Notes: generated by a model from the sequence alone, not told the origin. Counted from the stretch's first letter, positions 46,375-55,024 are shown. The stretch is 56,582 nucleotides of DNA from Thermoanaerobaculales bacterium (GCA_025456145.1 JALOLD010000022.1:1-56582), one strand, 5' to 3'. Program-made: numbers and translations.

Positions 46375-46600
46375 ATTGGCGATGGGGGTATGGATGGGTG
46401 AGCGACGGGCGCTCCGGCTGGCGTGGTCGGTCGTGGGATCCGTGCTGGAGGCGCTTCCGGCTCGAGCCGGCGGGCTTGATGTTAACGAGTACGGAACGCC
46501 GGAGATGGGGACGGCGGGGGCCGGCGCGGAAGATCTCGGCGTCGCTGCAGTCGCCCCGAGTGCTGCGAACCCCGCCTCGCAGATGACGCCGGCGGTCACC
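46375..46600 (+). pseudogene. 5' remnant of a FadL-like gene
   Basis: The translation VVGSVLEALPARAGG, then NEYGTPEMGTAGAGAE and NPASQMTP, repeats the N-terminus of the FadL-like protein at 49008 (VVGSVLVAFPARAGG, NEYGTPEMGTAGAGAE, NPAGMT). The position corresponding to its start codon reads ATT. Homology fades after about 46600. With the promoter at 46313 included, the match is nearly collinear (NEYGTP codons 171 against 173 bases from the first repeat). It is an incomplete duplication, in frame with the amidohydrolase downstream. Confidence 0.75.
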
Positions 46601-46666
46601 GTTTCGGCGCCGGGAATCCGCCCCGCGGGGTGCCGAATCACCTTCGACCCGATGGAGACTCTACGT

Positions 46667-48427
46667 ATGAACACTCGTCCTCGCCGCACGCTTCTCCCCA
46701 CGATCTTCCCTGCCGCCAGGATCGCTTCGGCGCTCGCCCTCGTGCCGGTGGCGGCCCTCGCGATCGCCTGCACCCCGAAGGCACCCCGCGAGGTCGCCGC
46801 GACGATCTACACCGGCGGCACCATCGTCACCGTCGACGACGCCCGGCCGACGGCGGGCGCCGTCGCCGTGAAGGACGGCAGGATCCTCGCCGTCGGCGAT
46901 AAGGACCAGATCCTGCAGCTCAGGGGCACGGCGACCCAGGTCGTGGACCTGGGCGGCAAGACGATGCTCCCCGGCTTCATCGACGCGCACGGCCACGTCT
47001 TCAACGTCGGCGTGCAGGCCGCCGCGGCGAACCTGCTGGCGCCGCCCGACGGTCAGGTCACCGACATTGCCACGTTGCAGGCCGCGCTGCGCGCCTGGTC
47101 CGAAGCCTCGCCCGCCGTCATCACCCGCACGGGATGGATCATCGGCATGGGCTACGACGACTCGCAGCTGCTCGAGCAGCGCCATCCCACGCGGGATGAT
47201 CTCGATGCGGTCTCCAAGGACACGCCGGTGCTCGTCGTGCACCAGTCCGGCCACCTCGCGGCGCTCAACAGCAAAGGGCTCGAAGTCTTCGGGTACTCGG
47301 CCGAGAGCGTCGAGCCGCCGGGCGGGACGATCCGTCGGCGAGCCGGCAGCCTCGAGCCCGACGGGCTCATCGGAGGCATGGCCTGGTTCCCGCCCCTGTT
47401 CAGCAAGCTCGGCAGACTGGGCAGCGACGACAACGAGGCGCTCCTGCTGGCGGGCATCGACCGCTACGCCGAGTTTGGCTTCACCACCGCCCAGGAGGGA
47501 CGCGCGACCGTGGAAGCGGTCGCCACCGAAACCGCCCTGGCCGAGCAGGGCAAGCTCAAGCTCGACGTCGTCGCGTACCCCGATATCCAGGGGGCCGCCG
47601 CCGCGATCGGCGGGCCGTTCCTGTCGGAAAGCTACACCGGGCGCTTCCGCATCGGCGGGGCCAAGCTGACGCTCGACGGCTCTCCCCAGGGCAAGACCGC
47701 GTGGCTCACCGAGCCCTATCTGGTTCCGCCGGCCGGCCAGGGCGCGGACTACGCGGGCTTCCCGGCGATGACCGACGACGAGGCGAATGCCTTCGTCGAG
47801 GAGGCGTTCCGGAAGGGCTGGCAGATCCACGTCCACTGCAACGGCGACGCGGCGGCGGACCAGTTCATCCGGGCGGTGCGTCTCGCCACCGCCAAGCTCG
47901 GCCCCGGCGATCGGCGCCCGGTGATGATCCACGCGCAGACGGTTCGCGAGGACCAGCTCGATGCGATGAAGGAGCTGGGGATCATCCCCTCGTTCTTCGG
48001 CATGCACACCTACTACTGGGGCGACTGGCACCGTGACTCGGTGCTGGGCCCCGAGCGCGCCTCGCGCATCTCGCCCGCGGCGTCGGCGCTGAAGAGGGGC
48101 ATACCGTTCACCCAGCACCACGACGCCCCCGTGGCCCTTCCCAGCTCCATCATGATCCTGTTCAGCCAGGTCAACCGGGTCACCCGGAGCGGCCAGGCCC
48201 TCGGCCCCGATCAGCGCGTGTCGGCGATGGACGCGATCAGGTCCATCACGATCAACGCGGCCTATCAGTCCTTCGAAGAACGGACCAAAGGCTCGATCGA
48301 GCCGGGAAAGCTGGCAGACCTCGTGATCCTCGACCGGAACCCCTTGACCGTGGACCCGATGACCATCAAGGACATCCGGGTGGTCGAGACGATCAAGGAG
48401 GGAAGGACGATCTACCGGGCCCCGTGA
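46667..48427 (+). CDS. Amidohydrolase-family lipoprotein (YtcJ-like)
   Basis: 586 residues from the ATG at 46667 (GGAG about 9 bases upstream). The frame is open to 46337, but that part is promoter and pseudogene. The lipoprotein signal ends in LAIAC-TPK. The amidohydrolase_3 fold is shown by IYTGGTIVTVDD, VKDGRILAVGD, the metal motif GFIDAHGHVFNVG, a HQSGHLAALNS segment, IHVHCNGDAAADQF, VMIHAQTVRED, TQHHDAPVALP and the closing GSIEPGKLADLVILDRNPL. The family hydrolyses amides and related bonds; the substrate is unknown. It lies behind a duplicated copy of the triple-repeat promoter, so it may have been recruited to that regulon. Confidence 0.88.
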   Translation: MNTRPRRTLLPTIFPAARIASALALVPVAALAIACTPKAPREVAATIYTGGTIVTVDDARPTAGAVAVKDGRILAVGDKDQILQLRGTATQVVDLGGKTMLPGFIDAHGHVFNVGVQAAAANLLAPPDGQVTDIATLQAALRAWSEASPAVITRTGWIIGMGYDDSQLLEQRHPTRDDLDAVSKDTPVLVVHQSGHLAALNSKGLEVFGYSAESVEPPGGTIRRRAGSLEPDGLIGGMAWFPPLFSKLGRLGSDDNEALLLAGIDRYAEFGFTTAQEGRATVEAVATETALAEQGKLKLDVVAYPDIQGAAAAIGGPFLSESYTGRFRIGGAKLTLDGSPQGKTAWLTEPYLVPPAGQGADYAGFPAMTDDEANAFVEEAFRKGWQIHVHCNGDAAADQFIRAVRLATAKLGPGDRRPVMIHAQTVREDQLDAMKELGIIPSFFGMHTYYWGDWHRDSVLGPERASRISPAASALKRGIPFTQHHDAPVALPSSIMILFSQVNRVTRSGQALGPDQRVSAMDAIRSITINAAYQSFEERTKGSIEPGKLADLVILDRNPLTVDPMTIKDIRVVETIKEGRTIYRAP

Positions 48428-48476
48428 GCGGGTCTCCGGGGCCCTCGAACGAAGCCCATCGTGTCAGGAGGACTTC

Positions 48477-48695
48477 ATGAAGTACGTGTACATCGCGCTC
48501 ATCGTGGTCTTGACGGCGGCGGTGCTGCTGTTCAAGATCCAGAATCTCGAGCAGGTCACAGTGTCGTTCCTCTCGGTCAGCTTCACGTTGCCGGTGTCCG
48601 TGCTGCTCATCCTGGTCTACGCGCTGGGCATGCTCACGGGCGGCTCGCTGCTGGCCCTGGTGCGGACGTGGGTTCGGGGGGCCCGGCGGGCCTGA
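48477..48695 (+). CDS. LapA-like small membrane protein
   Basis: 72 residues with AGGAGG 5 bases before the ATG. There are two hydrophobic helices (YIALIVVLTAAVLLFKIQN and VSVLLILVYALGMLTGGSLL) separated by the LEQVTVSFLSVSFTLP strand segment. This is the LapA/DUF1049 pattern, where small inner-membrane proteins help lipopolysaccharide assembly factors in E. coli. It lies 49 bp after the amidohydrolase gene and is probably co-transcribed. Confidence 0.8.
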   Translation: MKYVYIALIVVLTAAVLLFKIQNLEQVTVSFLSVSFTLPVSVLLILVYALGMLTGGSLLALVRTWVRGARRA

Positions 48696-48945
48696 AGCGG
48701 GATCGCGCCCGGACGCCTCCACGCGTTGGCGCGGGTCGGCCGGTGTGACCGGGCGGATCATGGATGGCCACTCTCCCGACTAACGGCGCGCTCTCCCCTC
48801 AACGGCTGTCTGTCGGCAGCGGACGGCATCGGATGGGGCTCTCCCCTTGTCCGGCATCCGGTGTTGCAGGCGCACCGGTCTCGGCAGCGCCAGGAGGCGG
48901 CCCAGGAACCCCGCGCCGGACCTCAACAGCTGACTGGGAGCGCGA

Positions 48946-49001
48946 CCTTCAAGGTTCTTTGAGAGTCCCTTGAAGACCCGGCGGTGCCCGGTCGCTACTT
49001 T
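48946..49001 (+). promoter_or_regulatory. Triple 11-bp repeat promoter of the FadL-like gene
   Basis: Repeats at 48946-48956, 48957-48967 (CTTTGAGAGTC) and 48968-48978 (CCTTGAAGACC), then exactly 17 bp, then TACTTT (48996-49001). The -10 ends 6 bases before the ATG at 49008. The preceding 48696-48945 holds no gene that I can support. Confidence 0.7.
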
Positions 49002-49007
49002 GACCCC

Positions 49008-50249
49008 ATGAACAAACGGGTTGCCTTGATGCGTGGGAGAGGGACCGTCCTGCTGGCATCGCTCGTGGTGGGATCCGTCCTCGTCGCCTTCCCGGCTCGA
49101 GCCGGCGGGCTCTATGCCAACGAGTACGGGACGCCCGAGATGGGCACGGCGGGGGCCGGCGCCGAGGCGTCGGCGCTCGACGCCAGCACCGCGATCCCCT
49201 TCTACAACCCGGCGGGCATGACGCTCCTCGAGGGCGACCAGCTCCTGGTCGCCGCCGGCGCCCTCCTGCCGGACATCCAGTTCGCGGTCGACCCGGCCAC
49301 GACCTTCAGCGGCGGCGACGGCGGCCAGGCCGGAAACCCGGTGCCGATCCTCACCGCCGCCTATGTCCACAGCTTCGGCGGCCGCTTCCGCCTCGGCCTG
49401 TCGCTCTACGGCGCGGCGGGGGCGGCGCTCGAGTACGATCCAGACTGGGTCGGCCGACGGCAGGCGCAGACCTCGGAGATCCTGGCGCTCTCGCTGTCGC
49501 CGACCGTCGCCTACCGGGTCAACGAATGGCTGTCGGTCGGCGGCGGGCTCAACATCGTGACGTCGATGCTCGAGGTCCGGGTGGAGGGGCTGATCCCCGG
49601 GTCGCAGATCGCCATCGACGGCACCGACACCCAGGTCTCCTTCAACCTCTCGGCGATGCTCGAGCTCGGCGAGCGGTCGCGGATCGGGGTCTCGTACGTC
49701 TCGGAGACCGAGCTCGACTACTCGGGGGACGTGACGCGGACGCCGCGCGATCTGACGGCGCCGGTCAACACCACCCTGACCTTGCCCGATGTGCTCCGGG
49801 TGGGCCTCCATCACGACGTCTCGGACAGCGTGGCGATCGTCGGTACGGTCGGCTGGGAGAACTGGAGCGCGCTCGAGAACCAGTACGTCTCGGTCGGCCA
49901 GGTCGGCACCGCGACCCTCCCTCGCAACTGGGACGACACCTACCGCTTCGGCGCCGGCCTCCACTACCGGCTCGGCGACCCCTGGCTGCTCCGCTTCGGC
50001 GTCACCTACGACACCTCCCCCACCGACGCCGACGACCGGACGGCGGACCTTCCGGTCGACCGCCAGATCCGCGTCGCCGCCGGGGTCCAGAACCAGCGCG
50101 GCGACCGCTTCAGCTGGGGCGCGCAGCTGGTCTACGCCGACCTGGGTGACGCCGAGATCGACAGCAGCGGGGTCCTCGGCAACCTGGTCGGCAGCTACTC
50201 GAGCAACGCCTACCTCGGCATCGCCGGCAACCTCCAGTGGAGGTTCTGA
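49008..50249 (+). CDS. FadL/OmpP1-family outer-membrane transport protein
   Basis: 413 residues. Signal peptide ends near PARAGG. The FadL signatures are NEYGTPEMGTAGAGAEASALDAST, IPFYNPAGMTLLEGDQLLVAAG, later NEWLSVGGGLNI, SRIGVSYVSETELDYSGDV, PDVLRVGLHHDVSD, YRFGAGLHYRLGD and a terminal GIAGNLQWRF ending in Phe. FadL proteins carry hydrophobic molecules such as fatty acids or aromatic compounds across the outer membrane. There is no Shine-Dalgarno and the -10 lies 6 bases before the ATG, so the mRNA is probably leaderless. A damaged copy of its 5' end lies at 46375-46600. Confidence 0.92.
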   Translation: MNKRVALMRGRGTVLLASLVVGSVLVAFPARAGGLYANEYGTPEMGTAGAGAEASALDASTAIPFYNPAGMTLLEGDQLLVAAGALLPDIQFAVDPATTFSGGDGGQAGNPVPILTAAYVHSFGGRFRLGLSLYGAAGAALEYDPDWVGRRQAQTSEILALSLSPTVAYRVNEWLSVGGGLNIVTSMLEVRVEGLIPGSQIAIDGTDTQVSFNLSAMLELGERSRIGVSYVSETELDYSGDVTRTPRDLTAPVNTTLTLPDVLRVGLHHDVSDSVAIVGTVGWENWSALENQYVSVGQVGTATLPRNWDDTYRFGAGLHYRLGDPWLLRFGVTYDTSPTDADDRTADLPVDRQIRVAAGVQNQRGDRFSWGAQLVYADLGDAEIDSSGVLGNLVGSYSSNAYLGIAGNLQWRF

Positions 50250-50329
50250 TTCCCCCCGGCGCCGTGGAGTCCGTGATGCAGGGGATGAAGGCCACCAACG
50301 ACTTCGAACACCAGGCGAAGGAGAATGAA

Positions 50330-51745
50330 GTGAGAAACACCCTCGGACGCGTCGTTCGCGCCCACGTCACTGCGATCACGCTGGCGCTGGTGTGCGCATC
50401 CGCCTGGCAGGCGCCGGCAGGCGCAACCGAGCCGGCACAGGACGAGGACCTCGCCTACGCGATCGGGGTTCAGAGCTACATCAGCGGCTTTCCGCTGATG
50501 GACCTCTACCGGACGCTGTGGGAGACGTCGTTCGACCCCGAACGCGGCCACGACCGGACTTTGAACGAGTACTTCGTCTTCGACCGCCTCATCACGAGCA
50601 AGGACGACTGGGTCATCACCCCCAACAACGACACGATCTACCTGCGCGCCTTCCTCGACCTGCGCGCGGAGCCGATCGTCCTCGTGATCCCGCCGATGGG
50701 CGACCGGCAGTACTGGGTTCCCGTCAGCGACATGCGGCACGACTTCGACGCCAACCTGTCGTGGGACACGATCGGCGCGCGCGGCGGCGCCTTCGCCTTG
50801 TGCGCGCCCGGCTGGCAGGGCGTCTTGCCGGAGGGTGTGACGCGAGTCGACATGGGAACGCCGATCATCTGGACGCTTCCCCGCATCGCGGTGGACGGCG
50901 ACCCGGACCTGCCGGCGGCGGTGGCGTTGCAGAAGCAGTTCCGGCTCGTCCCGCTCAGCCAGTGGGGAGCTGCGGACGTCACTCGGCCGCAGCCGAACCT
51001 GGCCGACTTCCCCCGCTTCACCCGCCGCGAGCTGACCAACGCGCGAGAGTACTTCACGACACTCAACAAGGTGCTCCGGCTCTCGCCGCGCATCGGGAAT
51101 CCGATGGACGAGGCGATGGACGGCTGGCTGCGCGAGATCGGCGTTGACCCGGCGACCGGGTTCGACTGGGACCAGCTCTCGCCCCAGGCGCAACGCGGCC
51201 TCGAGCGGGCCACGGCGGACGCGCATCGGATCATCGCGGAGCGCATGCCGCGGGCCGTTCCCATCGTCAACAACTGGCAGCTTGCCCGTCTCGACAAACG
51301 AAAGAGCGGAGACCCCGTCATCGCGGCGGCCGCGTCGATGCTCGGGCTGCTCTGGAACCCGGCCGAGATCAGCACCTACGACGTCGCCTTCTTCGACGGC
51401 GCCGGCGCGCCGCTCGACGGGCGCAACCGCTACGTCCTGCGCTACGCCCCGCCGCCGCCGGTCGACGGCTTCTGGTCGGTCACGATGTACTCGGCCGAGA
51501 ACCAGCTCTTCGTGCCCAACCCGATCGACCGCTACTCGTTCGGGGATCGCACGCCCGGCATCGTGTACGGCGCGGACGGGTCGCTGGAGATCGTCCTCCA
51601 GCACGCGGAGCCGACCGATTCGCTCGAACGGGCGAACTGGCTCCCCGCCCCCGCAGGGCGCTTCTATCTCGTCACGCGCCACTACTCGCCACGCCCGCAG
51701 ATCCTCACCGGCGACTGGGTGCCGCCGCCCGTGACGGTGCGCTGA
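50330..51745 (+). CDS. DUF1254/DUF1214 exported protein
   Basis: 471 residues from the GTG at 50330, 6 bases after GAAGGAGAA. A signal peptide (TAITLALVCASAWQAPAGA) precedes a DUF1254 domain (YAIGVQSYISGFPLMDLYRT, NNDTIYLRAFLDLRAEPIVL, RQYWVPVSDMRHDF) and a C-terminal DUF1214 domain (NRYVLRYAPPPPVDGFWSVTMYSAENQLFVPNPIDRYS, LEIVLQHAEPTD, NWLPAPAGRFYL). The pair is common in Proteobacteria and often called a putative exported or cell-envelope protein of unknown function. It begins 80 bp after the FadL-like gene and may be read from the same promoter. Confidence 0.88.
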   Translation: MRNTLGRVVRAHVTAITLALVCASAWQAPAGATEPAQDEDLAYAIGVQSYISGFPLMDLYRTLWETSFDPERGHDRTLNEYFVFDRLITSKDDWVITPNNDTIYLRAFLDLRAEPIVLVIPPMGDRQYWVPVSDMRHDFDANLSWDTIGARGGAFALCAPGWQGVLPEGVTRVDMGTPIIWTLPRIAVDGDPDLPAAVALQKQFRLVPLSQWGAADVTRPQPNLADFPRFTRRELTNAREYFTTLNKVLRLSPRIGNPMDEAMDGWLREIGVDPATGFDWDQLSPQAQRGLERATADAHRIIAERMPRAVPIVNNWQLARLDKRKSGDPVIAAAASMLGLLWNPAEISTYDVAFFDGAGAPLDGRNRYVLRYAPPPPVDGFWSVTMYSAENQLFVPNPIDRYSFGDRTPGIVYGADGSLEIVLQHAEPTDSLERANWLPAPAGRFYLVTRHYSPRPQILTGDWVPPPVTVR

Positions 51746-51789
51746 TGTCCAGCCGCTCCAATCCGACAAAACCGATTCAGGAGAAGGTC

Positions 51790-52362
51790 ATGCAAAGACG
51801 ACTCAGCGCGATTCTCGTACTCCTGCTGGTGCTCGCGCCCTTCGGCAACGCCTGGGCTGGTGAGAACCGTTATGAGGAGACCATCAGCATCTTCAAGAGC
51901 GCCCTCGAGAGCGACCACTTCTTCGACGTCAGCTACGGCTACGCCGTGTTCCCGTCCGTGGGCAGGGCCGGTGTCGGCGTCGGCGGCGCCCGCGGCAAAG
52001 GGCGGGTCTTCGTCAACGGCGAGCGCGTGGGTCGAAGCACGATGACCCAGGCGACCGTGGGCCTGCAGCTCGGCGCGCAGCGCTACCGGATGATCGTCTT
52101 CTTCGAGGACGAGCGCGCCTTCAACGAGTTCACCAGCGGCAGCTTCGCCTTCAGCGCCCAGGCCCAGGCCGTCGCCATCACCGCCGGCGCGTCGGCCACG
52201 GCCTCGACGGCGGGCAGCTCGGCGGGGGTCAGCGGCGGCCAGCGCGACGCCACCACCGTCGGAGGCTTCAACCGGGGTATGGCCGTGTTCACGGTCGCGC
52301 GGGGCGGTCTGATGTACGAGGCGAGCATCGGCGGCGCGAGGTTCAGCTTCCGGCCGTCGTGA
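51790..52362 (+). CDS. Exported SYLF (Ysc84-like) domain protein
   Basis: 190 residues with AGGAGAAGG before the ATG. Signal peptide ends near GNAWAGE. The body matches the SYLF/Ysc84 lipid-binding fold: YGYAVFPSVGRAGVGVGGARG, GRVFVNGERVGRSTMTQATVGLQLGAQRYRMIVFFED, FAFSAQAQAVAITAGAS, GMAVFTVARGGLMYEASIGGARF. The eukaryotic domain binds phosphoinositides; bacterial members are envelope proteins of unknown role. It lies 44 bp after the DUF1254 gene, so FadL-DUF1254-SYLF may form one hydrophobic-compound or lipid-related unit. Confidence 0.88.
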   Translation: MQRRLSAILVLLLVLAPFGNAWAGENRYEETISIFKSALESDHFFDVSYGYAVFPSVGRAGVGVGGARGKGRVFVNGERVGRSTMTQATVGLQLGAQRYRMIVFFEDERAFNEFTSGSFAFSAQAQAVAITAGASATASTAGSSAGVSGGQRDATTVGGFNRGMAVFTVARGGLMYEASIGGARFSFRPS

Positions 52363-52777
52363 TGGGCTGCCTTGCCGGGGACAACCGCCGGAGGGGACAC
52401 CGCCGGCGCCGGCCCGAGCAAAGCGGCGCGTGGCGCGGGCGGGTGCGAGCGATGCACGAGTCACATGGTCGCGTCGTCAGAGGGCGCTCGGAGATCAGCG
52501 TTTCGTTCCGGTACCGGGGGCCGGACGATTCGAACCTCACGAGGTCCGGCAACGGAGCCCGGAACCCGTGAGCGGCATCGCGAGCGACGGCCGGGAGGCT
52601 CATCGGTGCGGAGTACGCCGGCCGCGGCGAGGCCGGCGGCGACCGGTGCCGGGTCGGTGGACCGGAGCTTTCGACCTCGTCAGCTGATCAGGGGACCCGG
52701 CGCCCACGCGTCCCGCCAATCCGTTCACCGACCGCCGGTGTAGACTCCAGCGTGATCGACTCCGGATCGGAGGTCCG
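52363..52777. other. Noncoding gap after the SYLF gene
   Basis: No gene supported on either strand. TAGACT at about 52741-52746 could be a -10 for the next gene, without a clear -35. A single CGTTCACCGAC near 52723 resembles the 11-bp regulon repeat, but it is not followed by further repeats. Confidence 0.4.
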
Positions 52778-53338
52778 ATGAAGACCGCGCGTATCGCCAT
52801 CGGGGTGCTGACTGTGATGAGCTGTGCCGTTGCGTCGGTTGCCGCCGATGGTCCGCCCGGCCGCGAGTTCACCGGAACCGCGGTCGTCAACGGCCCCCAG
52901 GGGACCCGCAGCATGCCCGTGACCCTCGTCGTCCACCGGTTCACCCCGGTGGCCGAGGTGCAGCAGCTCGGCGCGCTCCTCGAAAAGGGGGGGCAGGGCA
53001 CGCTGCTGGCCGCCCTACGCGGCCGCGCCGACGGCGAGCTCCGGCTCGGCGCCCTGACCACCACGATCGCCCTGGTGGCGGCCGAGGAGACCTCCGGGGG
53101 CCACCGCCTCCTGTTCCTCAGCCCGCGCCGGATCCAGGTCAACGAGCGGCAGCTCGGCGCGGAGTCCCTGGACTACCCCTTCGGCATCGCGGTCATCGAG
53201 GTCGCCCGCTTCTCGGGACGGGGCCAGGGCAGCCTGCACGTCGCGGCGGCGCTTCGGATCGACGCCGACGGCCGCATCGAGATCGACGACCACGACGGCC
53301 GCGACGGCCACTTCCGCAACCTGCGCCGGGTCCGATAG
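52778..53338 (+). CDS. Exported protein, paralog of the 32683-33321 product
   Basis: 186 residues; CGGAGG lies just before the ATG. Signal peptide (VLTVMSCAVASVAA). It has EFTGTAVVNG, PVTLVVHRFTPVAEVQQLGALLEKGGQGTLLAALR, GELRLGALTTTIALVAAEE, GGHRLLFLSPR and a final GQGSLHVAAALRIDADGRIEI, then an Asp/His/Arg-rich tail. The order FTxxAV, HRF, a helix ending in KGGQ, xLLxxLR and GxxRLG parallels the protein encoded at 32683-33321. No named domain is recognised. The structure is probably a periplasmic beta sandwich. Confidence 0.72.
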   Translation: MKTARIAIGVLTVMSCAVASVAADGPPGREFTGTAVVNGPQGTRSMPVTLVVHRFTPVAEVQQLGALLEKGGQGTLLAALRGRADGELRLGALTTTIALVAAEETSGGHRLLFLSPRRIQVNERQLGAESLDYPFGIAVIEVARFSGRGQGSLHVAAALRIDADGRIEIDDHDGRDGHFRNLRRVR

Positions 53339-53384
53339 CGTCCAAGAGAAGCGGGCCGGGGTCACCCTCGTGGGCGCGACATCT

Positions 53385-54812
53385 CTACAACACCGGAGCG
53401 AGCAGCCGCGCGACGCGGACGGCCAGCCTGAACCACAGGGGCTTGGCGTCGAGCTCGCCGAGCACCATCAGCCGTGAGCTGAGGAAATCGTGCTCGAACA
53501 GGCGGTGCACCTCGCCGGCGAACTGCTCGTCGAGGACGACCGCCGTGATCTCGAAGTTCAACCGGAAGGACCGGTTGTCGAAGTTGGCGGTTCCGACGGT
53601 CGCCACGTTGTCGTCGATCAGCATGAACTTGCCGTGGAGGAACCCGGCCTGATAGCGGTAGAACGCGACGCCGGCCGCCTTGACTTCGTCGAAGTACGAG
53701 TAGGCTGCCAGGGTCACCCACCGGCTGTCGGCCTTCTCCGGAATGAGGATCCGCACGTCGACGCCGCGCAGTGCCGCGAGCTGGAGCGCCTGCACGATGG
53801 CGTCGTCCGGGACGAAGTAGGGGCTGGCGATCCAGATCCGCTCGGATGCGGAGCTGATCGCGTGCATGAACATGAGCAGGGCGGTCTCCATCGGATCGGC
53901 GGGACCGCTGGCGATGACCAGCGCCTCGGCACGCACGTCCTCGATCCGCGGCGTCCAGCTCAAGCAGCTCAGCTCGTTGTCCGTCGCCCACCGCCAGTCC
54001 TCGAGGAAGGCGAGCTGGGCCCCGATGACAGCGGGGCCTTCGAGGCGCACGTGCACGTCGTGCCAGGGGCCGATGTCCGGATCCTCGCCGAGGTACTCGA
54101 CACCCACGTTGTGGCCACCCACCCAGGCGACCCGACCATCCACGACCACGGTCTTCCTGTGATTCCTGAAGTTGAGCTGGAAGCGGTTGCCGACCCCTTT
54201 TCGGCTGTGAAACGGAGTCACCTCCACGCCGGCCGCTCGCAGCCCCTCGAGGTACGAGTGGGACAGCGCGAAGCTGCCGATCTCGTCGTAGAGGAAGTGG
54301 ACGGGGACGCCGCCTCGCGCCTTGTCGGCCAGCTCGGACGCAAGCCGCCGCCCCAGCGCGTCGTCCCGGACGATGTAGAACTGGACGAGGACGTAGCTCC
54401 GGGCCGCGCGGATGCCGTCGAGAATGCTCGAGAAGGTGGCCTCGCCGTCGACGAGGAGGTCGACGCGGTTTCCCCCGGTGAACGGCACCCGCGCCAGCTT
54501 CTCGGTCGCAGCGACCACCCCGGGGCTCGCCCTGCGAACCGTCGAGCACGCCGCGAGCTGCTCGTTGGCCCGGCGGATGGCGTCCTCGAGCCGTTCGAGC
54601 TTGTGCCGGCGGGCGCGGACGTACCCCTTGAACTTGTTGCGGCCGAACACCCAGTAGGCGGGCACCGCCACGAACGGGGCGGCGACCAGCACGACCGCCC
54701 AGGCGATCGTGCCCTGGGGGGTCCTCACGCTCATCACCGCATGGGCGGCGGACAGAATCCCGACGATCTCGAGGAGACCGATGAGTACGGTCCACAGAAC
54801 AGGATCGGCCAC
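53385..54812 (-). CDS. cls: Cardiolipin synthase (phospholipase D family)
   Basis: 475 residues. Two N-terminal membrane helices (VLIGLLEIVGILSAAHAV and IAWAVVLVAAPFVAVPAYWVFG) are followed by two PLD domains. HKD motif 1 is HRKTVVVDGRVAWVGGHN and motif 2 is HGKFMLIDDNVATVGTAN, followed by FDNRSFRLNFE as in ClsA. SPYFVPDDAIVQALQLAALRGVDV is also typical. ClsA condenses two phosphatidylglycerols into cardiolipin at the inner membrane. The gene is convergent with the 52778 gene. The frame continues 3 codons upstream, but the ATG at 54812 fits the family. Confidence 0.92.
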   Translation of the reverse strand: MADPVLWTVLIGLLEIVGILSAAHAVMSVRTPQGTIAWAVVLVAAPFVAVPAYWVFGRNKFKGYVRARRHKLERLEDAIRRANEQLAACSTVRRASPGVVAATEKLARVPFTGGNRVDLLVDGEATFSSILDGIRAARSYVLVQFYIVRDDALGRRLASELADKARGGVPVHFLYDEIGSFALSHSYLEGLRAAGVEVTPFHSRKGVGNRFQLNFRNHRKTVVVDGRVAWVGGHNVGVEYLGEDPDIGPWHDVHVRLEGPAVIGAQLAFLEDWRWATDNELSCLSWTPRIEDVRAEALVIASGPADPMETALLMFMHAISSASERIWIASPYFVPDDAIVQALQLAALRGVDVRILIPEKADSRWVTLAAYSYFDEVKAAGVAFYRYQAGFLHGKFMLIDDNVATVGTANFDNRSFRLNFEITAVVLDEQFAGEVHRLFEHDFLSSRLMVLGELDAKPLWFRLAVRVARLLAPVL

Positions 54813-55024
54813 GCCTGATCACCGCCTAGGGATTGCGTTCCACCCGATCCGACGGTACCACGCCGTGCCGCCCCTCAACCAGAGCCGCCGCGGCTCGGGT
54901 GCCACGTACGCACTTCGACCGGGCCCGATGATGTTACCGGATGTAAAATCTGTCGGACGTTGAGGGGTCTTCCCCCGACGTCGGGCGAAAGAGGTTACAT
55001 TCGGCATCCGGGAGGAACGCAGCC
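54813..55024. promoter_or_regulatory. Divergent control region between cls and the DUF3313-like gene
   Basis: TACATT at 54996-55001 (within GGTTACATTC) is a -10 candidate for the plus-strand gene. Upstream, TTACCGGATGTAA near 54936 is a small inverted repeat, and GGGGTCTTCCCC near 54963-54974 can form a hairpin. No -35 is clear. Confidence 0.4.

Noticed and set aside
46337..46666. Long N-terminal extension of the amidohydrolase from a TTG
   Set aside because: The segment is the duplicated promoter and a FadL gene remnant. A lipoprotein signal begins at 46667.
52720..52746. A seventh triple-repeat site before the 52778 gene
   Set aside because: Only one 11-mer (CGTTCACCGAC) resembles the repeat. 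The following bases do not continue the pattern and the -10 spacing does not fit.
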